A DNA stretch of 64,000 bases from Candidatus Cacconaster scatequi (GTDB taxonomy: Bacteria > Bacteroidota > Bacteroidia > Bacteroidales > UBA932). The notes under the pieces were generated by a model. The model saw only the letters and a list, made by a program, of their open reading frames with translations, was not told where the DNA came from and ran no database searches. Every line of letters starts with the position of its first letter. The first letter of the stretch is position 1. The DNA is taken from positions 62,001 to 126,000 of the forward strand of contig JAGHTO010000015.1 in assembly GCA_018065305.1 (NCBI GenBank). Direction: 5' to 3'. Position numbers and translations under genes: made by a program. Positions 37,852 through 47,395 of the stretch are shown piece by piece.

Positions 37852-37920
37852 TCAGTTTTCCAGCAGGCTTATGTAACCAAGCAGGGCTGCAGCCGCTATT
37901 ATTATGAACAGTCTCCTCAT
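37852..37920 (-). CDS. Possible 22-residue hydrophobic micropeptide
   Basis: ATG at 37920 to TGA at 37852-37854 on the minus strand encodes Met-Arg-Arg followed by a 15-residue hydrophobic stretch (LFIIIAAAALLGYISL) and a short acidic tail (LEN). It would span a membrane once, in the positive-inside sense. It sits between meaB and the kinase-like gene, same strand as the cassette, but the better promoter box lies downstream of it, so it may be on another transcript or not translated. Such short ORFs arise by chance; support is its position and composition only. Confidence 0.25.
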   Translation of the reverse strand: MRRLFIIIAAAALLGYISLLEN

Positions 37921-37969
37921 GTTATCTGTTGAATAAAAATCAAGCCATTATCCGATCGGACTGCATCAA

Positions 37970-39097
37970 TTATAACACTCTGCGGTATTTGTCCAGAAGT
38001 TCGGCGGCGGCGGTGAAGGATTCCAGGTCGCCCTTGAGCACTGCGTTCTCGTAGTCGGGCAGGAGAGGGGCGATTGAGCCGTTCTCATAGAACATATTGC
38101 GAAGGTTTTCGTTTATGCTCTCATACATCCAGTATCTTGCTTGCTCGCGGCGCTTCTTCAAATAGAATCCGTTCTCCTGAACGAGTGTGAAATAATCCTC
38201 GATTTTCTTGAGAATCACGTCGAGCCCCTCCTTCGTGACCGCTGATGAAGTGACTGCGGTGGGCATCCATCCCGATTCAGTCGGCGGGAAAAGATGCAGT
38301 GCGTTGGCATAGAGCGCGCGAGCCATCGATGCCTTCTCCACATTATTGCCGTCAGCCTTTGTAATCGCGATAAGGTCGGACATCTCCATTATGCCGCGCT
38401 TGATTCCCTGCAGGTCGTCTCCGGCGCCGGAGAGCATCAGAAGCAGGAAGAAGTCGCTCATTGAATGAACGGCCGTTTCGCTTTGGCCGACTCCCACCGT
38501 CTCTATGAAAATCACATCGTAACCAGCAGCTTCACACAGCAGAATGGTCTCTCGGGTTTTCCTTGCCACTCCACCGAGGGAACCTGCGCTTGGGCTGGGG
38601 CGTATGAATGCGTTGGGGTCGTTGCAGAGGGTCTCCATACGGGTTTTGTCGCCGAGGATGGAACCTTTGCTCTTCTCGGAGCTAGGGTCGATGGCCAGTA
38701 CAGCAAGTTTGTGCCCTTCGTTCGTGATATATGAACCGAAAGCCTCTATGAACGTGCTTTTGCCGGCTCCGGGGACGCCGGTGATGCCGATTCTCATCGT
38801 CTTCCTGCCGTTGGAGATGGCCTGGCAGCGCTGGATTATCTGCGATGCAATCGCGCGGTGTTCCGGCAGATAACTCTCGACAAGCGTGATGGCCTTGCTG
38901 AGAATGGTGGTGTCACCCCTTGTGATACCCTCCATATATTCGTCGACGGAGAGTAGGGAAGGCTTCTTTTTGAATACCCGCGTCAGATACGGATTTACAA
39001 TCGGGGGCTGTTCCACCCCCTCGTTGACCTTCAGTTTTGTCTCCTTGTTATCGTAATCGGGGAAGAAATCCCCCTGGTGGTTCTTGTCTATCGCCAT
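37970..39097 (-). CDS. meaB: Methylmalonyl-CoA mutase-associated GTPase MeaB
   Basis: 375 residues. G1/P-loop GVPGAGKST at 107-115, ETVGVGQSE (switch region) and ITKAD (G4) are typical of the MeaB/ArgK family. It chaperones adenosylcobalamin-dependent methylmalonyl-CoA mutase, gating cofactor loading and protecting the enzyme from inactivation. The mutase genes are not in this window. It starts directly after the DUF1573 gene on the same strand, which has no obvious functional link. Confidence 0.95.
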   Translation of the reverse strand: MAIDKNHQGDFFPDYDNKETKLKVNEGVEQPPIVNPYLTRVFKKKPSLLSVDEYMEGITRGDTTILSKAITLVESYLPEHRAIASQIIQRCQAISNGRKTMRIGITGVPGAGKSTFIEAFGSYITNEGHKLAVLAIDPSSEKSKGSILGDKTRMETLCNDPNAFIRPSPSAGSLGGVARKTRETILLCEAAGYDVIFIETVGVGQSETAVHSMSDFFLLLMLSGAGDDLQGIKRGIMEMSDLIAITKADGNNVEKASMARALYANALHLFPPTESGWMPTAVTSSAVTKEGLDVILKKIEDYFTLVQENGFYLKKRREQARYWMYESINENLRNMFYENGSIAPLLPDYENAVLKGDLESFTAAAELLDKYRRVL

Positions 39098-39099
39098 AT

Positions 39100-40191
39100 T
39101 TATTCTATTATTCCGGAAATGAAAAGATTGAGAATCGGTTTGTCCGGGTCGTTGGTCACAATCGATATCACATCGACAATTTCACCGGTCCCCTTGATTT
39201 TTGAACTGTCGAAAACTATCTTCAAGTTGTAACTTTCCCCTGGCTGAATCGAGACAGGACAGTCGTCACTTGTCACACTGCCGGGGGTCTGTGAGTCAAT
39301 GGAGTAGAGTTTCAGGGCCTTCCTGCCTTTGTTGCGTATGGTGAATGATTCCTGAAGAACCTGTCCCTTCGTAATCTGACCGAATTCGAAATAACTTTTG
39401 TCAACCGTCAGTCTCGGCGAACTTGCAAGGTCCGTTTTTGTCAGGCCTCCGAAATTGTCCTTGACCATCGCGTCAATCCTGATTTCGACAGGCTGGGTCT
39501 TTCCGTCCACGCACAGTTTGAATTTGAAGGAGTTCCTGCCCCAAATCTGCGGAGTGATTTTGGAAAGGTCGACGGAATAGATCATCTTCGACAACTGACG
39601 GCCTTCGATTCTTTCGGGCTCAAAAGAGACGGTCAGCCCTTCGGAAACCTCGACCGCTGATATTTCTACGGCGGATTTCCCCGTATTGGCTATCTGGACA
39701 TAATCCTCCTTGGCGTTTCCCTGATCAAGATATCCCAGGGAGTATACGGTCTTGCGGAGACCGATCGGACCTGCCAGCACGTCATACATCCGGGCCAGGT
39801 CCTTCTCCTTTTTGTGTGAATAACCTCTCAGTCGAAGTATCACCGGCCTGTCAACGTTAGAGATGTAGACGGTCAGAGACTTGTCGAAGGCCCCTTCACC
39901 CTGGTCGTTGCTGAACCTGGCATTGATGGTTCCCTTTTGTCCGGGCAATACCGGCTTCCTGGTCCAGTCAGGGGTGGTGCAGCCGCAGGATGAAACGACA
40001 TTGTGGATGACAATCGGCGAGTTGCTGACATTCGTAAAGGTGAACAGGCATTTAACGGCTCCGTCACTGATCAATATGTCTCCGAAATCGTGGATTTTCT
40101 TGTCGAAAGAAACTACCTTTTCAGCAGTTTCCGCATAAGAGTCGGCAAACAGTGTAAAGATGAGAACTGCTATGGCTGCGATTTTTTTCAT
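39100..40191 (-). CDS. DUF1573 repeat protein, exported
   Basis: 363 residues with a Sec signal (ADSYAETA). Two clear DUF1573 (ASPM/SPD-2/Hydin-like Ig) domains are seen, one near the N-terminus (HDFGDI, then VSSCGCTTPDW) and one at the C-terminus (FEFGQITKGQVL to ILNLFISGI), with a related middle region (VQIANTGKSAVEIS). These are beta-sandwich proteins of the periplasm or surface, function unknown, very common in Bacteroidetes. It is upstream of meaB in a two-gene unit and divergent from the M16 protease. Confidence 0.88.
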   Translation of the reverse strand: MKKIAAIAVLIFTLFADSYAETAEKVVSFDKKIHDFGDILISDGAVKCLFTFTNVSNSPIVIHNVVSSCGCTTPDWTRKPVLPGQKGTINARFSNDQGEGAFDKSLTVYISNVDRPVILRLRGYSHKKEKDLARMYDVLAGPIGLRKTVYSLGYLDQGNAKEDYVQIANTGKSAVEISAVEVSEGLTVSFEPERIEGRQLSKMIYSVDLSKITPQIWGRNSFKFKLCVDGKTQPVEIRIDAMVKDNFGGLTKTDLASSPRLTVDKSYFEFGQITKGQVLQESFTIRNKGRKALKLYSIDSQTPGSVTSDDCPVSIQPGESYNLKIVFDSSKIKGTGEIVDVISIVTNDPDKPILNLFISGIIE

Positions 40192-40210
40192 ATTACGATT
40201 CTTTCAGGTG

Positions 40211-40218
40211 CAAAGATA
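40211..40218 (-). promoter_or_regulatory. Putative -7 box of the DUF1573-meaB unit
   Basis: TATCTTTG on the minus strand fits TAnnTTTG, 19 bp before the ATG at 40191. Confidence 0.4.
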
Positions 40219-40240
40219 ACTTTTTATATGGCAATTTTCA

Positions 40241-40248
40241 TACCTTTG
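40241..40248 (+). promoter_or_regulatory. Putative -7 box of the M16 protease operon
   Basis: TACCTTTG fits TAnnTTTG, 35 bp before the ATG at 40284; back to back with the DUF1573 promoter. Confidence 0.4.
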
Positions 40249-40283
40249 TTATTTGTTGTGATTTCCAATTGTTTCAAAATATT

Positions 40284-43196
40284 ATGAAAAGAATCATTTC
40301 TTTTGCGCTTATGGCCGTTCTGGCCGCAGCACTTGTTTCCTGCGGGAAACACTATGAGTATGAATCCGTTAAAGGCGACCCCACGGGCGCCAGAATTTAT
40401 ACTCTTGACAATGGCTTGAAAATCTACACTATTGTCAACAAGGACAAACCGCGTATCGATGCCCAGATTGCAGTGAAGGTGGGCAGCAAGAACGACCCCC
40501 GCGAGACCACCGGTCTGGCACACTATTTCGAGCATCTGATGTTCAAAGGCACGCAGCAGTTCGGTACACAGAACTACGAGGCCGAAAAACCCCTGCTCGA
40601 TGAAATTGAAACCCTCTTCGAGAAATACCGCGTCACTGAGGACCCGGCACTGCGCAAGGCTATCTACCATCAGATTGACTCCATTTCATACGAGGCTTCA
40701 AAACTCTCGATTCCCAACGAATATGACAAACTGATGTCAGCGCTTGGAGCCAGCGGTACCAACGCATATACAAGCTATGACGTCACCTGCTATGTGGAGA
40801 ACATCCCGTCAAACCAGATAGAACTTTGGGCGAAGGTCCAGGCGGACCGCTTCGAGAATTGTGTTCTCCGCGGATTCCACACCGAACTGGAGACAATCTA
40901 TGAGGAGTATAATATGTATGCCGCGATGGACCAGCAGAAGGCAATCAACGCTGTTACCGCATCTCTGTTCGAACACCATCCCTACAACACGGACGTAATC
41001 GGTCTGCCATCACATCTGAAAAATCCTTCAATCACCAACGTCAAGAATTATCACGACCAGTGGTACGTTCCCAACAATATGGCAGTTGTCCTTTCCGGTG
41101 ATTTCGACCCCGATGAGGCGGTTGCCATTGTAGACCGCTATTTCGGAGGTATGAAGCCCAATGAAAACCTTCCGAAACTTGAATTCGAGCCTGAGAAGCC
41201 TATCGCAGTCCCAATAGTGAGGGATGTCAAGGGTAACGAATCTCCCGTCATCTTCCTCGCCTGGCGTTTCCCCGGCGCAAACCATCCGGACGCTCTCAAA
41301 CTTGACCTCCTCCAGAAAGTTCTCAGCAACGGTGCGGCAGGTCTCATCGACCTTGACGTGAACCAGCAGCAGAAGACTCTCGGAATGGGTGTCTTCAATG
41401 AGGCGATGGCCGACTACAGTATGTTTATGGTCTTCGCAGAGCCCAAGACAGGGCAGACTTTCGACGAGGTACGCGACATCTTCCTTGCCGAACTGGACAA
41501 GGTGAAAGCCGGTGATTTCGATGAAAATCTTCTGAAGTCAATCGTGAACAATGAGAAACTCTCATTCATGAAGAGGCTGGAGTCAGCGGGTGCAATGGCC
41601 AGCACTGCGGTCAACTGCTTCATCAACGACCAGTCATGGGCCGACGAAGTTGTCAATTACGTGGACAGACTCAACTCCATAACCAAAGATGAACTGGTGG
41701 CTTTCGTCAACGAGAATTTCGGTGACAATTATGTACAGGTCAACAAACGTCAGGAGAAAGACCCTTCAAACGTCAGTATAGACAAGCCTCAGATTACTCC
41801 CATCTTCACCAACCGCGACACTTCCAGTCAGTTCCTCAAGGATGTCCAGGCAGCTGCCGCTCAGGTCAAGCCGATTGAGCCCGTGTTTGTCGATTACGGG
41901 ACAGATATGAGTATCCTTTCAGCCAAGAACGGAATAGAGGTGCTCTACAAGAAGAATGTCACCAACGGAACATTCCACCTTCAGTACCGTTTCGAGACAG
42001 GTTCCTACGCTGACAAGATGCTTCCTTTCGCCTGCGACTATCTCGAATATGTGGGAACTTCCAAGATGACACCCGAAGAGATAAAGACCGCTTTCTACCA
42101 GATTGCCTGCCAATACTTTGTATCCTGCTCAGGAGAATACACATATGTCGGTTTGAACGGACTTGCCGAAAATATGGACAAGGCGGTCGAACTGCTTGAA
42201 CAGATTATTGCGGATGCCCGGCCCAACCCTCAGGCTCTTGCGATGCTCAAGGCCAATACCCTTCAAGAAAGAGCCAACGCCAAGACCGACCAGGCTACCA
42301 ATTACAGCCGGCTTCGCCAGTATGGTATGTACGGGCCCAAGAATCCTGCAACCAACGTTCTTTCCGACAGTCAGATAATGGCTCTGACAGATGAGGAACT
42401 TCTGGAAAAGATTCACACTCTGTTCAGTTTCCAGCACGAGACACTCTATTATGGACCTCTTTCAGAGAAGGAAATCGTCGAGATAATCAACTCCGCTCAC
42501 AAATGTGCCGAGACTCTTGCTCCGGTTGTCAAGGGTGATCCGTTCAAATATGTCGAGACAACTGAAAATGAAGTAATAATAGCTCCTTACGATGCCAATC
42601 AGCTCCGTCTCTATTCCGTTTCCAACAGGGGAGAGATGTTCGATGCATCCAAGGCTCCCATTATCCGCCTCTACAACAGTTATTTCGGCGGTGGAATGAA
42701 CGGTATCGTATTCCAGGAGATGAGAGAGGCTCGCGGCCTCTGCTACTCTGCTTTCGCAGGATACCAGACTCCCGGTGACCTGAAACATCCCGCCATCTTC
42801 TACAATGGAATCTACACTCAGAATGACAAGCTCATCGATGCCCTCACGGCATTCGATTCAATCATAAACGATATGCCCGCATCCGAGACGGCGTTCAAGA
42901 TTGCCAAAGAGTCTCTTCTCTCCAACATACGTACCCAGAGAACTGTCAAGTCCAGTGTTCTGGACAGCTATCTGAATGCCCGAAGGCTCGGTCTGGACCA
43001 CGATTTGAACAAAGACGTGTTCGAGAAGGTTCAGAACTGTACGCTCGATGACGTCGTGAAGTTCCAGCAGGAGATGATAAAGGACCGCAAGTACAGGATC
43101 ATGATTCTCGGCCGCAGCAACGAGATGGACCACAAGGCTCTCTCTTCTTTCGGCAAAGTGAAGGAAATTACGACAGAAGACATATTCGGATACTGA
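40284..43196 (+). CDS. M16 family zinc metalloprotease, lipoprotein
   Basis: 970 residues. Lipoprotein signal ending at LVSC (Cys20). The inverted zinc motif HYFEH (His80, Glu83, His84) is followed by the distal acidic motif ELETIYEEY. A second, inactive M16 half with GGMNGIVFQEMREARGLCYS completes the clam-shell chamber in one chain. It degrades peptides in the periplasm, possibly signal peptides or misfolded fragments; substrate unknown. ATG 40284 is preferred over an in-frame TTG at 40269. It heads an operon with a cation antiporter and LD-carboxypeptidase. Confidence 0.93.
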   Translation: MKRIISFALMAVLAAALVSCGKHYEYESVKGDPTGARIYTLDNGLKIYTIVNKDKPRIDAQIAVKVGSKNDPRETTGLAHYFEHLMFKGTQQFGTQNYEAEKPLLDEIETLFEKYRVTEDPALRKAIYHQIDSISYEASKLSIPNEYDKLMSALGASGTNAYTSYDVTCYVENIPSNQIELWAKVQADRFENCVLRGFHTELETIYEEYNMYAAMDQQKAINAVTASLFEHHPYNTDVIGLPSHLKNPSITNVKNYHDQWYVPNNMAVVLSGDFDPDEAVAIVDRYFGGMKPNENLPKLEFEPEKPIAVPIVRDVKGNESPVIFLAWRFPGANHPDALKLDLLQKVLSNGAAGLIDLDVNQQQKTLGMGVFNEAMADYSMFMVFAEPKTGQTFDEVRDIFLAELDKVKAGDFDENLLKSIVNNEKLSFMKRLESAGAMASTAVNCFINDQSWADEVVNYVDRLNSITKDELVAFVNENFGDNYVQVNKRQEKDPSNVSIDKPQITPIFTNRDTSSQFLKDVQAAAAQVKPIEPVFVDYGTDMSILSAKNGIEVLYKKNVTNGTFHLQYRFETGSYADKMLPFACDYLEYVGTSKMTPEEIKTAFYQIACQYFVSCSGEYTYVGLNGLAENMDKAVELLEQIIADARPNPQALAMLKANTLQERANAKTDQATNYSRLRQYGMYGPKNPATNVLSDSQIMALTDEELLEKIHTLFSFQHETLYYGPLSEKEIVEIINSAHKCAETLAPVVKGDPFKYVETTENEVIIAPYDANQLRLYSVSNRGEMFDASKAPIIRLYNSYFGGGMNGIVFQEMREARGLCYSAFAGYQTPGDLKHPAIFYNGIYTQNDKLIDALTAFDSIINDMPASETAFKIAKESLLSNIRTQRTVKSSVLDSYLNARRLGLDHDLNKDVFEKVQNCTLDDVVKFQQEMIKDRKYRIMILGRSNEMDHKALSSFGKVKEITTEDIFGY

Positions 43197-43209
43197 GAAC
43201 TGTTTTGAA

Positions 43210-44817
43210 ATGATAAGTTGGCTCATATTTTACGCATTATTGATTGTGGTCTGTGTCTGGCTGAACAATGCATCCAGCAAGATAGGTATGCCTGTCCTGC
43301 TTGCATTCATCCTGCTTGGCATCATATTCGGCAACTGTTTCGGACAGGATTACGTGTTCAATAATTACAAAGTTGCCGAAAAGACCTGTACCATAGCGCT
43401 GATTTTCATTATGTTCTATGGTGGATTCGGAACGAGTTGGAAGTCAGCAAAGAAGATAGCGGGAGAGGCATCCGTTCTTGCAACGGTCGGAGTTATCGTG
43501 ACGGCCGGTCTGACGGCGGTTCTCTGCCACTTCCTTCTGAAATGGGATTGGCTCGAGAGCATCCTGCTCGGTTCTGTAATCAGTTCCACGGATGCGGCAT
43601 CCGTATTCTCCATCCTGCGTTCGCGTAAACTGGGCCTTAAAAACAATTCCGCCCCTCTGCTTGAAATGGAAAGCGGTTCCAATGACCCGATGTCATATAT
43701 GCTCACCATCATAGCCCTCTCATTGTTCCAGGGCGAAGCATCCGGGTGGGGGATGGCTTTCCTGCTCTTCAAGCAACTCGTCTTCGGCGCAGCCATAGGT
43801 TTCGGCATAGCGTACCTTGCAATCACGGCGATGCACAAGGTTTCATTCGCCACCTCCGGTTTCGATTCTCTCTTCATCCTTGCAATAGCAATGTTGTCCT
43901 ATGCAATTCCCAACCTTGTGGACGGGAACGGATATCTGAGTGCATATATCGTCGGAATGATGCTTGGAAACACCCAGTTCAACGGCAAGAAACAACTTGT
44001 CCATTTCTTTGACGGAGTGACGGGACTGATGCAGGTCGTCATATTCTTCCTGTTGGGACTTCTCGCACGTCCGAAACTGCTTCTGGACTCATTTCTTCCG
44101 GCATTGGCGGTCTTTGCGATACTCCTTTTTGTGGCAAGACCGACTGCTGTGTTCAGTGTCCTTGCACCATTGAAGAAATATTCCTTCAAGCAGATGCTCC
44201 TCATCTCCTTCGTCGGGTTGAGGGGCGCTGCCTCCATCGTGTTTGCGATTATGGCTCTTACCCAAACGGGGGAGTCGACTTTGGCGCATGACAGTTTCAG
44301 TGTCGTTTTCACCGTCGTGCTGATATCGATAGCACTGCAGGGATCTCTGATACCATTTGTTGCAAAGAAGTTGGGACAGATAGATACGAACGATGATGTG
44401 ATGAAGACGTTCAACGATTTCGCCGATGAGACCGACGTTCAGTTCAGCCAGGTGCTGGTGACCCCCGACAGTTCCTGGAACGGTAAGATGGTCAAGGAAC
44501 TCAATATTCCGAAGAATCTTCTTATGTGTCTGAATGTCAAGAGGAACGGGGAACATGTCGTGCCCTACGGAGAGATGTTCATCGAATCGGGGGATACCAT
44601 AATCCTTTGCGCTCTTGCCGCTGCGAAGGATGCCTACGTACATATCGTGGTGCACCCTCTCTCCAAGGGCAGCAAATGGGTAGGCCACAAGGTGATGGAA
44701 TACCCCCGCAACATCAAGGAACAGCTTGTGATGATCAAGCGGGGTGATGAAAGTATCGTGCCCAATGGAGGTACCGTCCTGCAGGAAGGTGATATTCTTT
44801 ACATTAATCAAGGATAG
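43210..44817 (+). CDS. CPA1-type cation/proton antiporter with RCK-C domains (NhaP2/CvrA-like)
   Basis: 535 residues. About 12 TM helices fill residues 1-395; the SSTDAASVF motif in the fifth or sixth helix carries the transport Asp typical of CPA1. After residue 430, two TrkA-C (RCK_C) type beta-alpha modules (NLLMCLNVKRNGEHVVPYGE and QLVMIKRGDESIVPNGG) can bind regulatory ligands. Likely exchanges K+ or Na+ for H+ at the inner membrane. It sits 13 bp downstream of the M16 gene and 2 bp before ldcA. Confidence 0.9.
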   Translation: MISWLIFYALLIVVCVWLNNASSKIGMPVLLAFILLGIIFGNCFGQDYVFNNYKVAEKTCTIALIFIMFYGGFGTSWKSAKKIAGEASVLATVGVIVTAGLTAVLCHFLLKWDWLESILLGSVISSTDAASVFSILRSRKLGLKNNSAPLLEMESGSNDPMSYMLTIIALSLFQGEASGWGMAFLLFKQLVFGAAIGFGIAYLAITAMHKVSFATSGFDSLFILAIAMLSYAIPNLVDGNGYLSAYIVGMMLGNTQFNGKKQLVHFFDGVTGLMQVVIFFLLGLLARPKLLLDSFLPALAVFAILLFVARPTAVFSVLAPLKKYSFKQMLLISFVGLRGAASIVFAIMALTQTGESTLAHDSFSVVFTVVLISIALQGSLIPFVAKKLGQIDTNDDVMKTFNDFADETDVQFSQVLVTPDSSWNGKMVKELNIPKNLLMCLNVKRNGEHVVPYGEMFIESGDTIILCALAAAKDAYVHIVVHPLSKGSKWVGHKVMEYPRNIKEQLVMIKRGDESIVPNGGTVLQEGDILYINQG

Positions 44818-44819
44818 AT

Positions 44820-45728
44820 ATGCAAAGACTTATTCGCCCGGAATTTCTTGAAAAAGGAGACGGAATAGCCATAATCTCCCCATCCTACAGAATGGAGCCT
44901 TCTTCACTTGAATCGGCTTTGGACGCTGTACGGGATTGGGGATACGAACCTGTTGCCGCTCCGTGCCTGAATGCCGGAGAAGGTCAATATGCCGGTGATG
45001 CCGATGTGCGTGCTTCCGACCTGATATGGGCGCTGAAGAATGAAAGGGTTAAGGCAATCTTCTGCTCCCGAGGAGGCTATGGGGCGATTCATCTGTTGGG
45101 CAGGGTGCCTTCTGACCTGTTTCAAGCAAACCCCAAGTGGCTTGTGGGATACAGTGACATTACAACCCTGCATGCAATGTCCGTAGCATCCGGTGTCGAG
45201 TCGGTTCACGGAACGATGCTCTCATCTTTTGAAAAAGATAGTGGAAACGTCTCCACGGATGCACTGCTCTCCCTGCTCACCGGGTCGGTGCCTTCATACA
45301 GCCTGCCTGCAGATAAATTCAATTTTCACGGTTCTGCCCGAGGCAGGATGGTTGGGGGCAACTTCATAACGATGAATGCCCTGCTCGATACGGATTATGA
45401 CTTCCTCGGGAGTGGGGAAGATGTGATTCTTTTCGTCGAGGAGGTCGAGGAAAGTATGCATGCCATCGACAGGCTGTTCAACGTGCTTTTGCTCCGAAAG
45501 AACTTCAACCGTGTGAAAGGTATTGTCTTCGGCCAGTTCACCGACTGCCCTGCAGACCTTTCGTATGACAGCGTGGAACAGATGCTTTCAGAATATCTGC
45601 CTGCTTCAGGCATACCGGTGGCATTCGGCTTTCAGGCGGGACACGGCAATCCCAATCTGCCCTTCATTGAAGGAGCGGCTGTGGAACTGACCGTCGACGC
45701 CTCCGGTTCCCGTATAGAATTTCTTTAG
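44820..45728 (+). CDS. LD-carboxypeptidase (S66 family, LdcA-like)
   Basis: 302 residues, cytosolic. The nucleophile Ser112 is in LVGYSDITTLH; SRGGYGA (83-89) and the late QAGHGNPNLPF motif with the catalytic His are conserved. It removes the terminal D-Ala from tetrapeptide muropeptides in cell-wall recycling. The 3' end overlaps the convergent nucleoside kinase gene by four bases, so the two genes share stop codon bases. Confidence 0.9.
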   Translation: MQRLIRPEFLEKGDGIAIISPSYRMEPSSLESALDAVRDWGYEPVAAPCLNAGEGQYAGDADVRASDLIWALKNERVKAIFCSRGGYGAIHLLGRVPSDLFQANPKWLVGYSDITTLHAMSVASGVESVHGTMLSSFEKDSGNVSTDALLSLLTGSVPSYSLPADKFNFHGSARGRMVGGNFITMNALLDTDYDFLGSGEDVILFVEEVEESMHAIDRLFNVLLLRKNFNRVKGIVFGQFTDCPADLSYDSVEQMLSEYLPASGIPVAFGFQAGHGNPNLPFIEGAAVELTVDASGSRIEFL

Positions 45729-47389
45729 AAACTGCCGCCGCCGATGAAGGCGCGAAGCAGTGAGGTAGGGGGAATCTCCTTGTCCGGCACGGGTGTGAAG
45801 TAGTGGATGAACTTCAGAAGTCTGTGAGCTTCCGCATATCCGGGGTCGTTCTTGGGCACGCTGGCCAGGATGGGTTCCGCGTGGTTTCGGAGGACTGCGA
45901 ACTCTATCAGATAGGCGGAGTTGAACATCACGTCAGCATTCTCCTGATAGGGATATATCCATTTCTCTTCGGAGGCTCTCACGTTGGGCCACTGTTTGAT
46001 AGTCTGCTGTGCCGTGAACGCGCCGGCGTTGTAATCCCTGATAATCCTCCTGAGAAGCCTGTTGTCGCTTGTCGGGATTACGTTGTGGTCATCCAGGGAG
46101 TTGCCGGTGAGAGTGGAGATGAAGATTCTGAATTTCTTCTCTTCGGCAATCATGTTGCTCAACTTGGGATTGAGCGCGTGGATACCCTCGACCAGAAGGA
46201 CTTTGCCTGTGTCAAGTTTGAGAGTCCTGCCGTTGTATTCCCTGATACCGGTCACGAAATTGAAATGGGGAATCTCAACCTCTTCGCCGTTCATCAGCCG
46301 CAGGATGTCACGCTGCAGCGCATCATGGTCGATAGTGTCGAAATTGTCGAAATCGTAACTGCCGTCGGGAAGTTTGGGCGTCTCCACCCTGTTCACGAAA
46401 TAGTCGTCGGTGGAGAAGGATACCGGCCTTAGACCGCACGCCATAAGCTGTGTCGAGAGTCTTCTGCAGAAAGTGCTTTTCCCACTGCTGCTGGGACCTG
46501 TAATCAGCACGAGACGTACCTTGTTGCGGCTTCTGTACCTCTTTTCTATCTCTTCGGCTATCTGTACGATTTTCTTCTCCTGAAGGGCTTCGGAAACACG
46601 GATGAGTTCGCTTGCTCGTCCGTTTCTGCAGGCCAGATTGACATCTCCCACGTTGCTCAGATGCATCGCCGTGTTCCATTTCAGATTCTCGGTGAACATT
46701 GCGAATGTCTTTGGCTGGTCGACGTATGGTGCAAGTTCCCTCGGATTGGACCTGTCCGGTACTCTGAGGAGCACCCCTTCGTGGAAGGGCTCGAGACCCC
46801 ATATTGAGAGGTATCCGGAGCTGGGAACCAGACGTCCGTAATAGTAGTCGGCAGTATCTCCCAGTTTGTAGTAGTCGGAATAGACCTCTCCGCTTGTCTC
46901 AAGCAGTTTCGCCTTGTCGTTGTGCCCCAGTTTGCGGAACATCGCGCAGGCTTCACCCACCGGGACTTCGATGCGGTGGAAGGGGATGTCCTCCTCTACA
47001 ATACGGAGCATCCTCTCTCTGATTCTGTCTATATCCTCCACGGTCAGTTTCTTTCTGTCACGTTTCCTTATATTGCAGAAATATCCGTTGGAGATGGGGT
47101 GCTCGATATAGACCTTACAGTTCGGAAATACATCCTGTGCAGCCTTGCACAGCAGGAAATCGAGACTTCTCCTGTAAACCCGCATCGCACTGCTGTCGCG
47201 AAGGTCGAGGAATTCGACGGACAGATTGTTGAATGCCCTGAATTTCAGCCCCTGTGACACATTGTTCACTTTTGCCGAGATAATCCGGTAAGGGGTTTTG
47301 AGATTGAATTTTTCAAGCATCTTCAAAAGTGAGATGCCTTCTTCGAACTTTTCTTTGGTTCCGGTGTTCTTGCAATATATTTCCAACAT
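45725..47389 (-). CDS. Nucleoside (uridine) kinase with threonyl-tRNA-synthetase-like N-terminus
   Basis: 554 residues. The N-terminal 250 residues resemble the TGS plus second additional domain of threonyl-tRNA synthetase (VYIEHPISNGYFCNI, IPFHRIEVPVGEACAMF). The C-terminal P-loop kinase of the PRK/uridine kinase family has GPSSSGKST at 298-306 and the SFSTDDYFVNR motif. Such fusions are common in Bacteroidetes and Firmicutes and are labelled nucleoside or uridine kinase. The role of the tRNA-synthetase-like half is unknown. It follows a CPA2 antiporter gene by 6 bp. Confidence 0.85.
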   Translation of the reverse strand: MLEIYCKNTGTKEKFEEGISLLKMLEKFNLKTPYRIISAKVNNVSQGLKFRAFNNLSVEFLDLRDSSAMRVYRRSLDFLLCKAAQDVFPNCKVYIEHPISNGYFCNIRKRDRKKLTVEDIDRIRERMLRIVEEDIPFHRIEVPVGEACAMFRKLGHNDKAKLLETSGEVYSDYYKLGDTADYYYGRLVPSSGYLSIWGLEPFHEGVLLRVPDRSNPRELAPYVDQPKTFAMFTENLKWNTAMHLSNVGDVNLACRNGRASELIRVSEALQEKKIVQIAEEIEKRYRSRNKVRLVLITGPSSSGKSTFCRRLSTQLMACGLRPVSFSTDDYFVNRVETPKLPDGSYDFDNFDTIDHDALQRDILRLMNGEEVEIPHFNFVTGIREYNGRTLKLDTGKVLLVEGIHALNPKLSNMIAEEKKFRIFISTLTGNSLDDHNVIPTSDNRLLRRIIRDYNAGAFTAQQTIKQWPNVRASEEKWIYPYQENADVMFNSAYLIEFAVLRNHAEPILASVPKNDPGYAEAHRLLKFIHYFTPVPDKEIPPTSLLRAFIGGGSF

Positions 47390-47395
47390 AATCTG

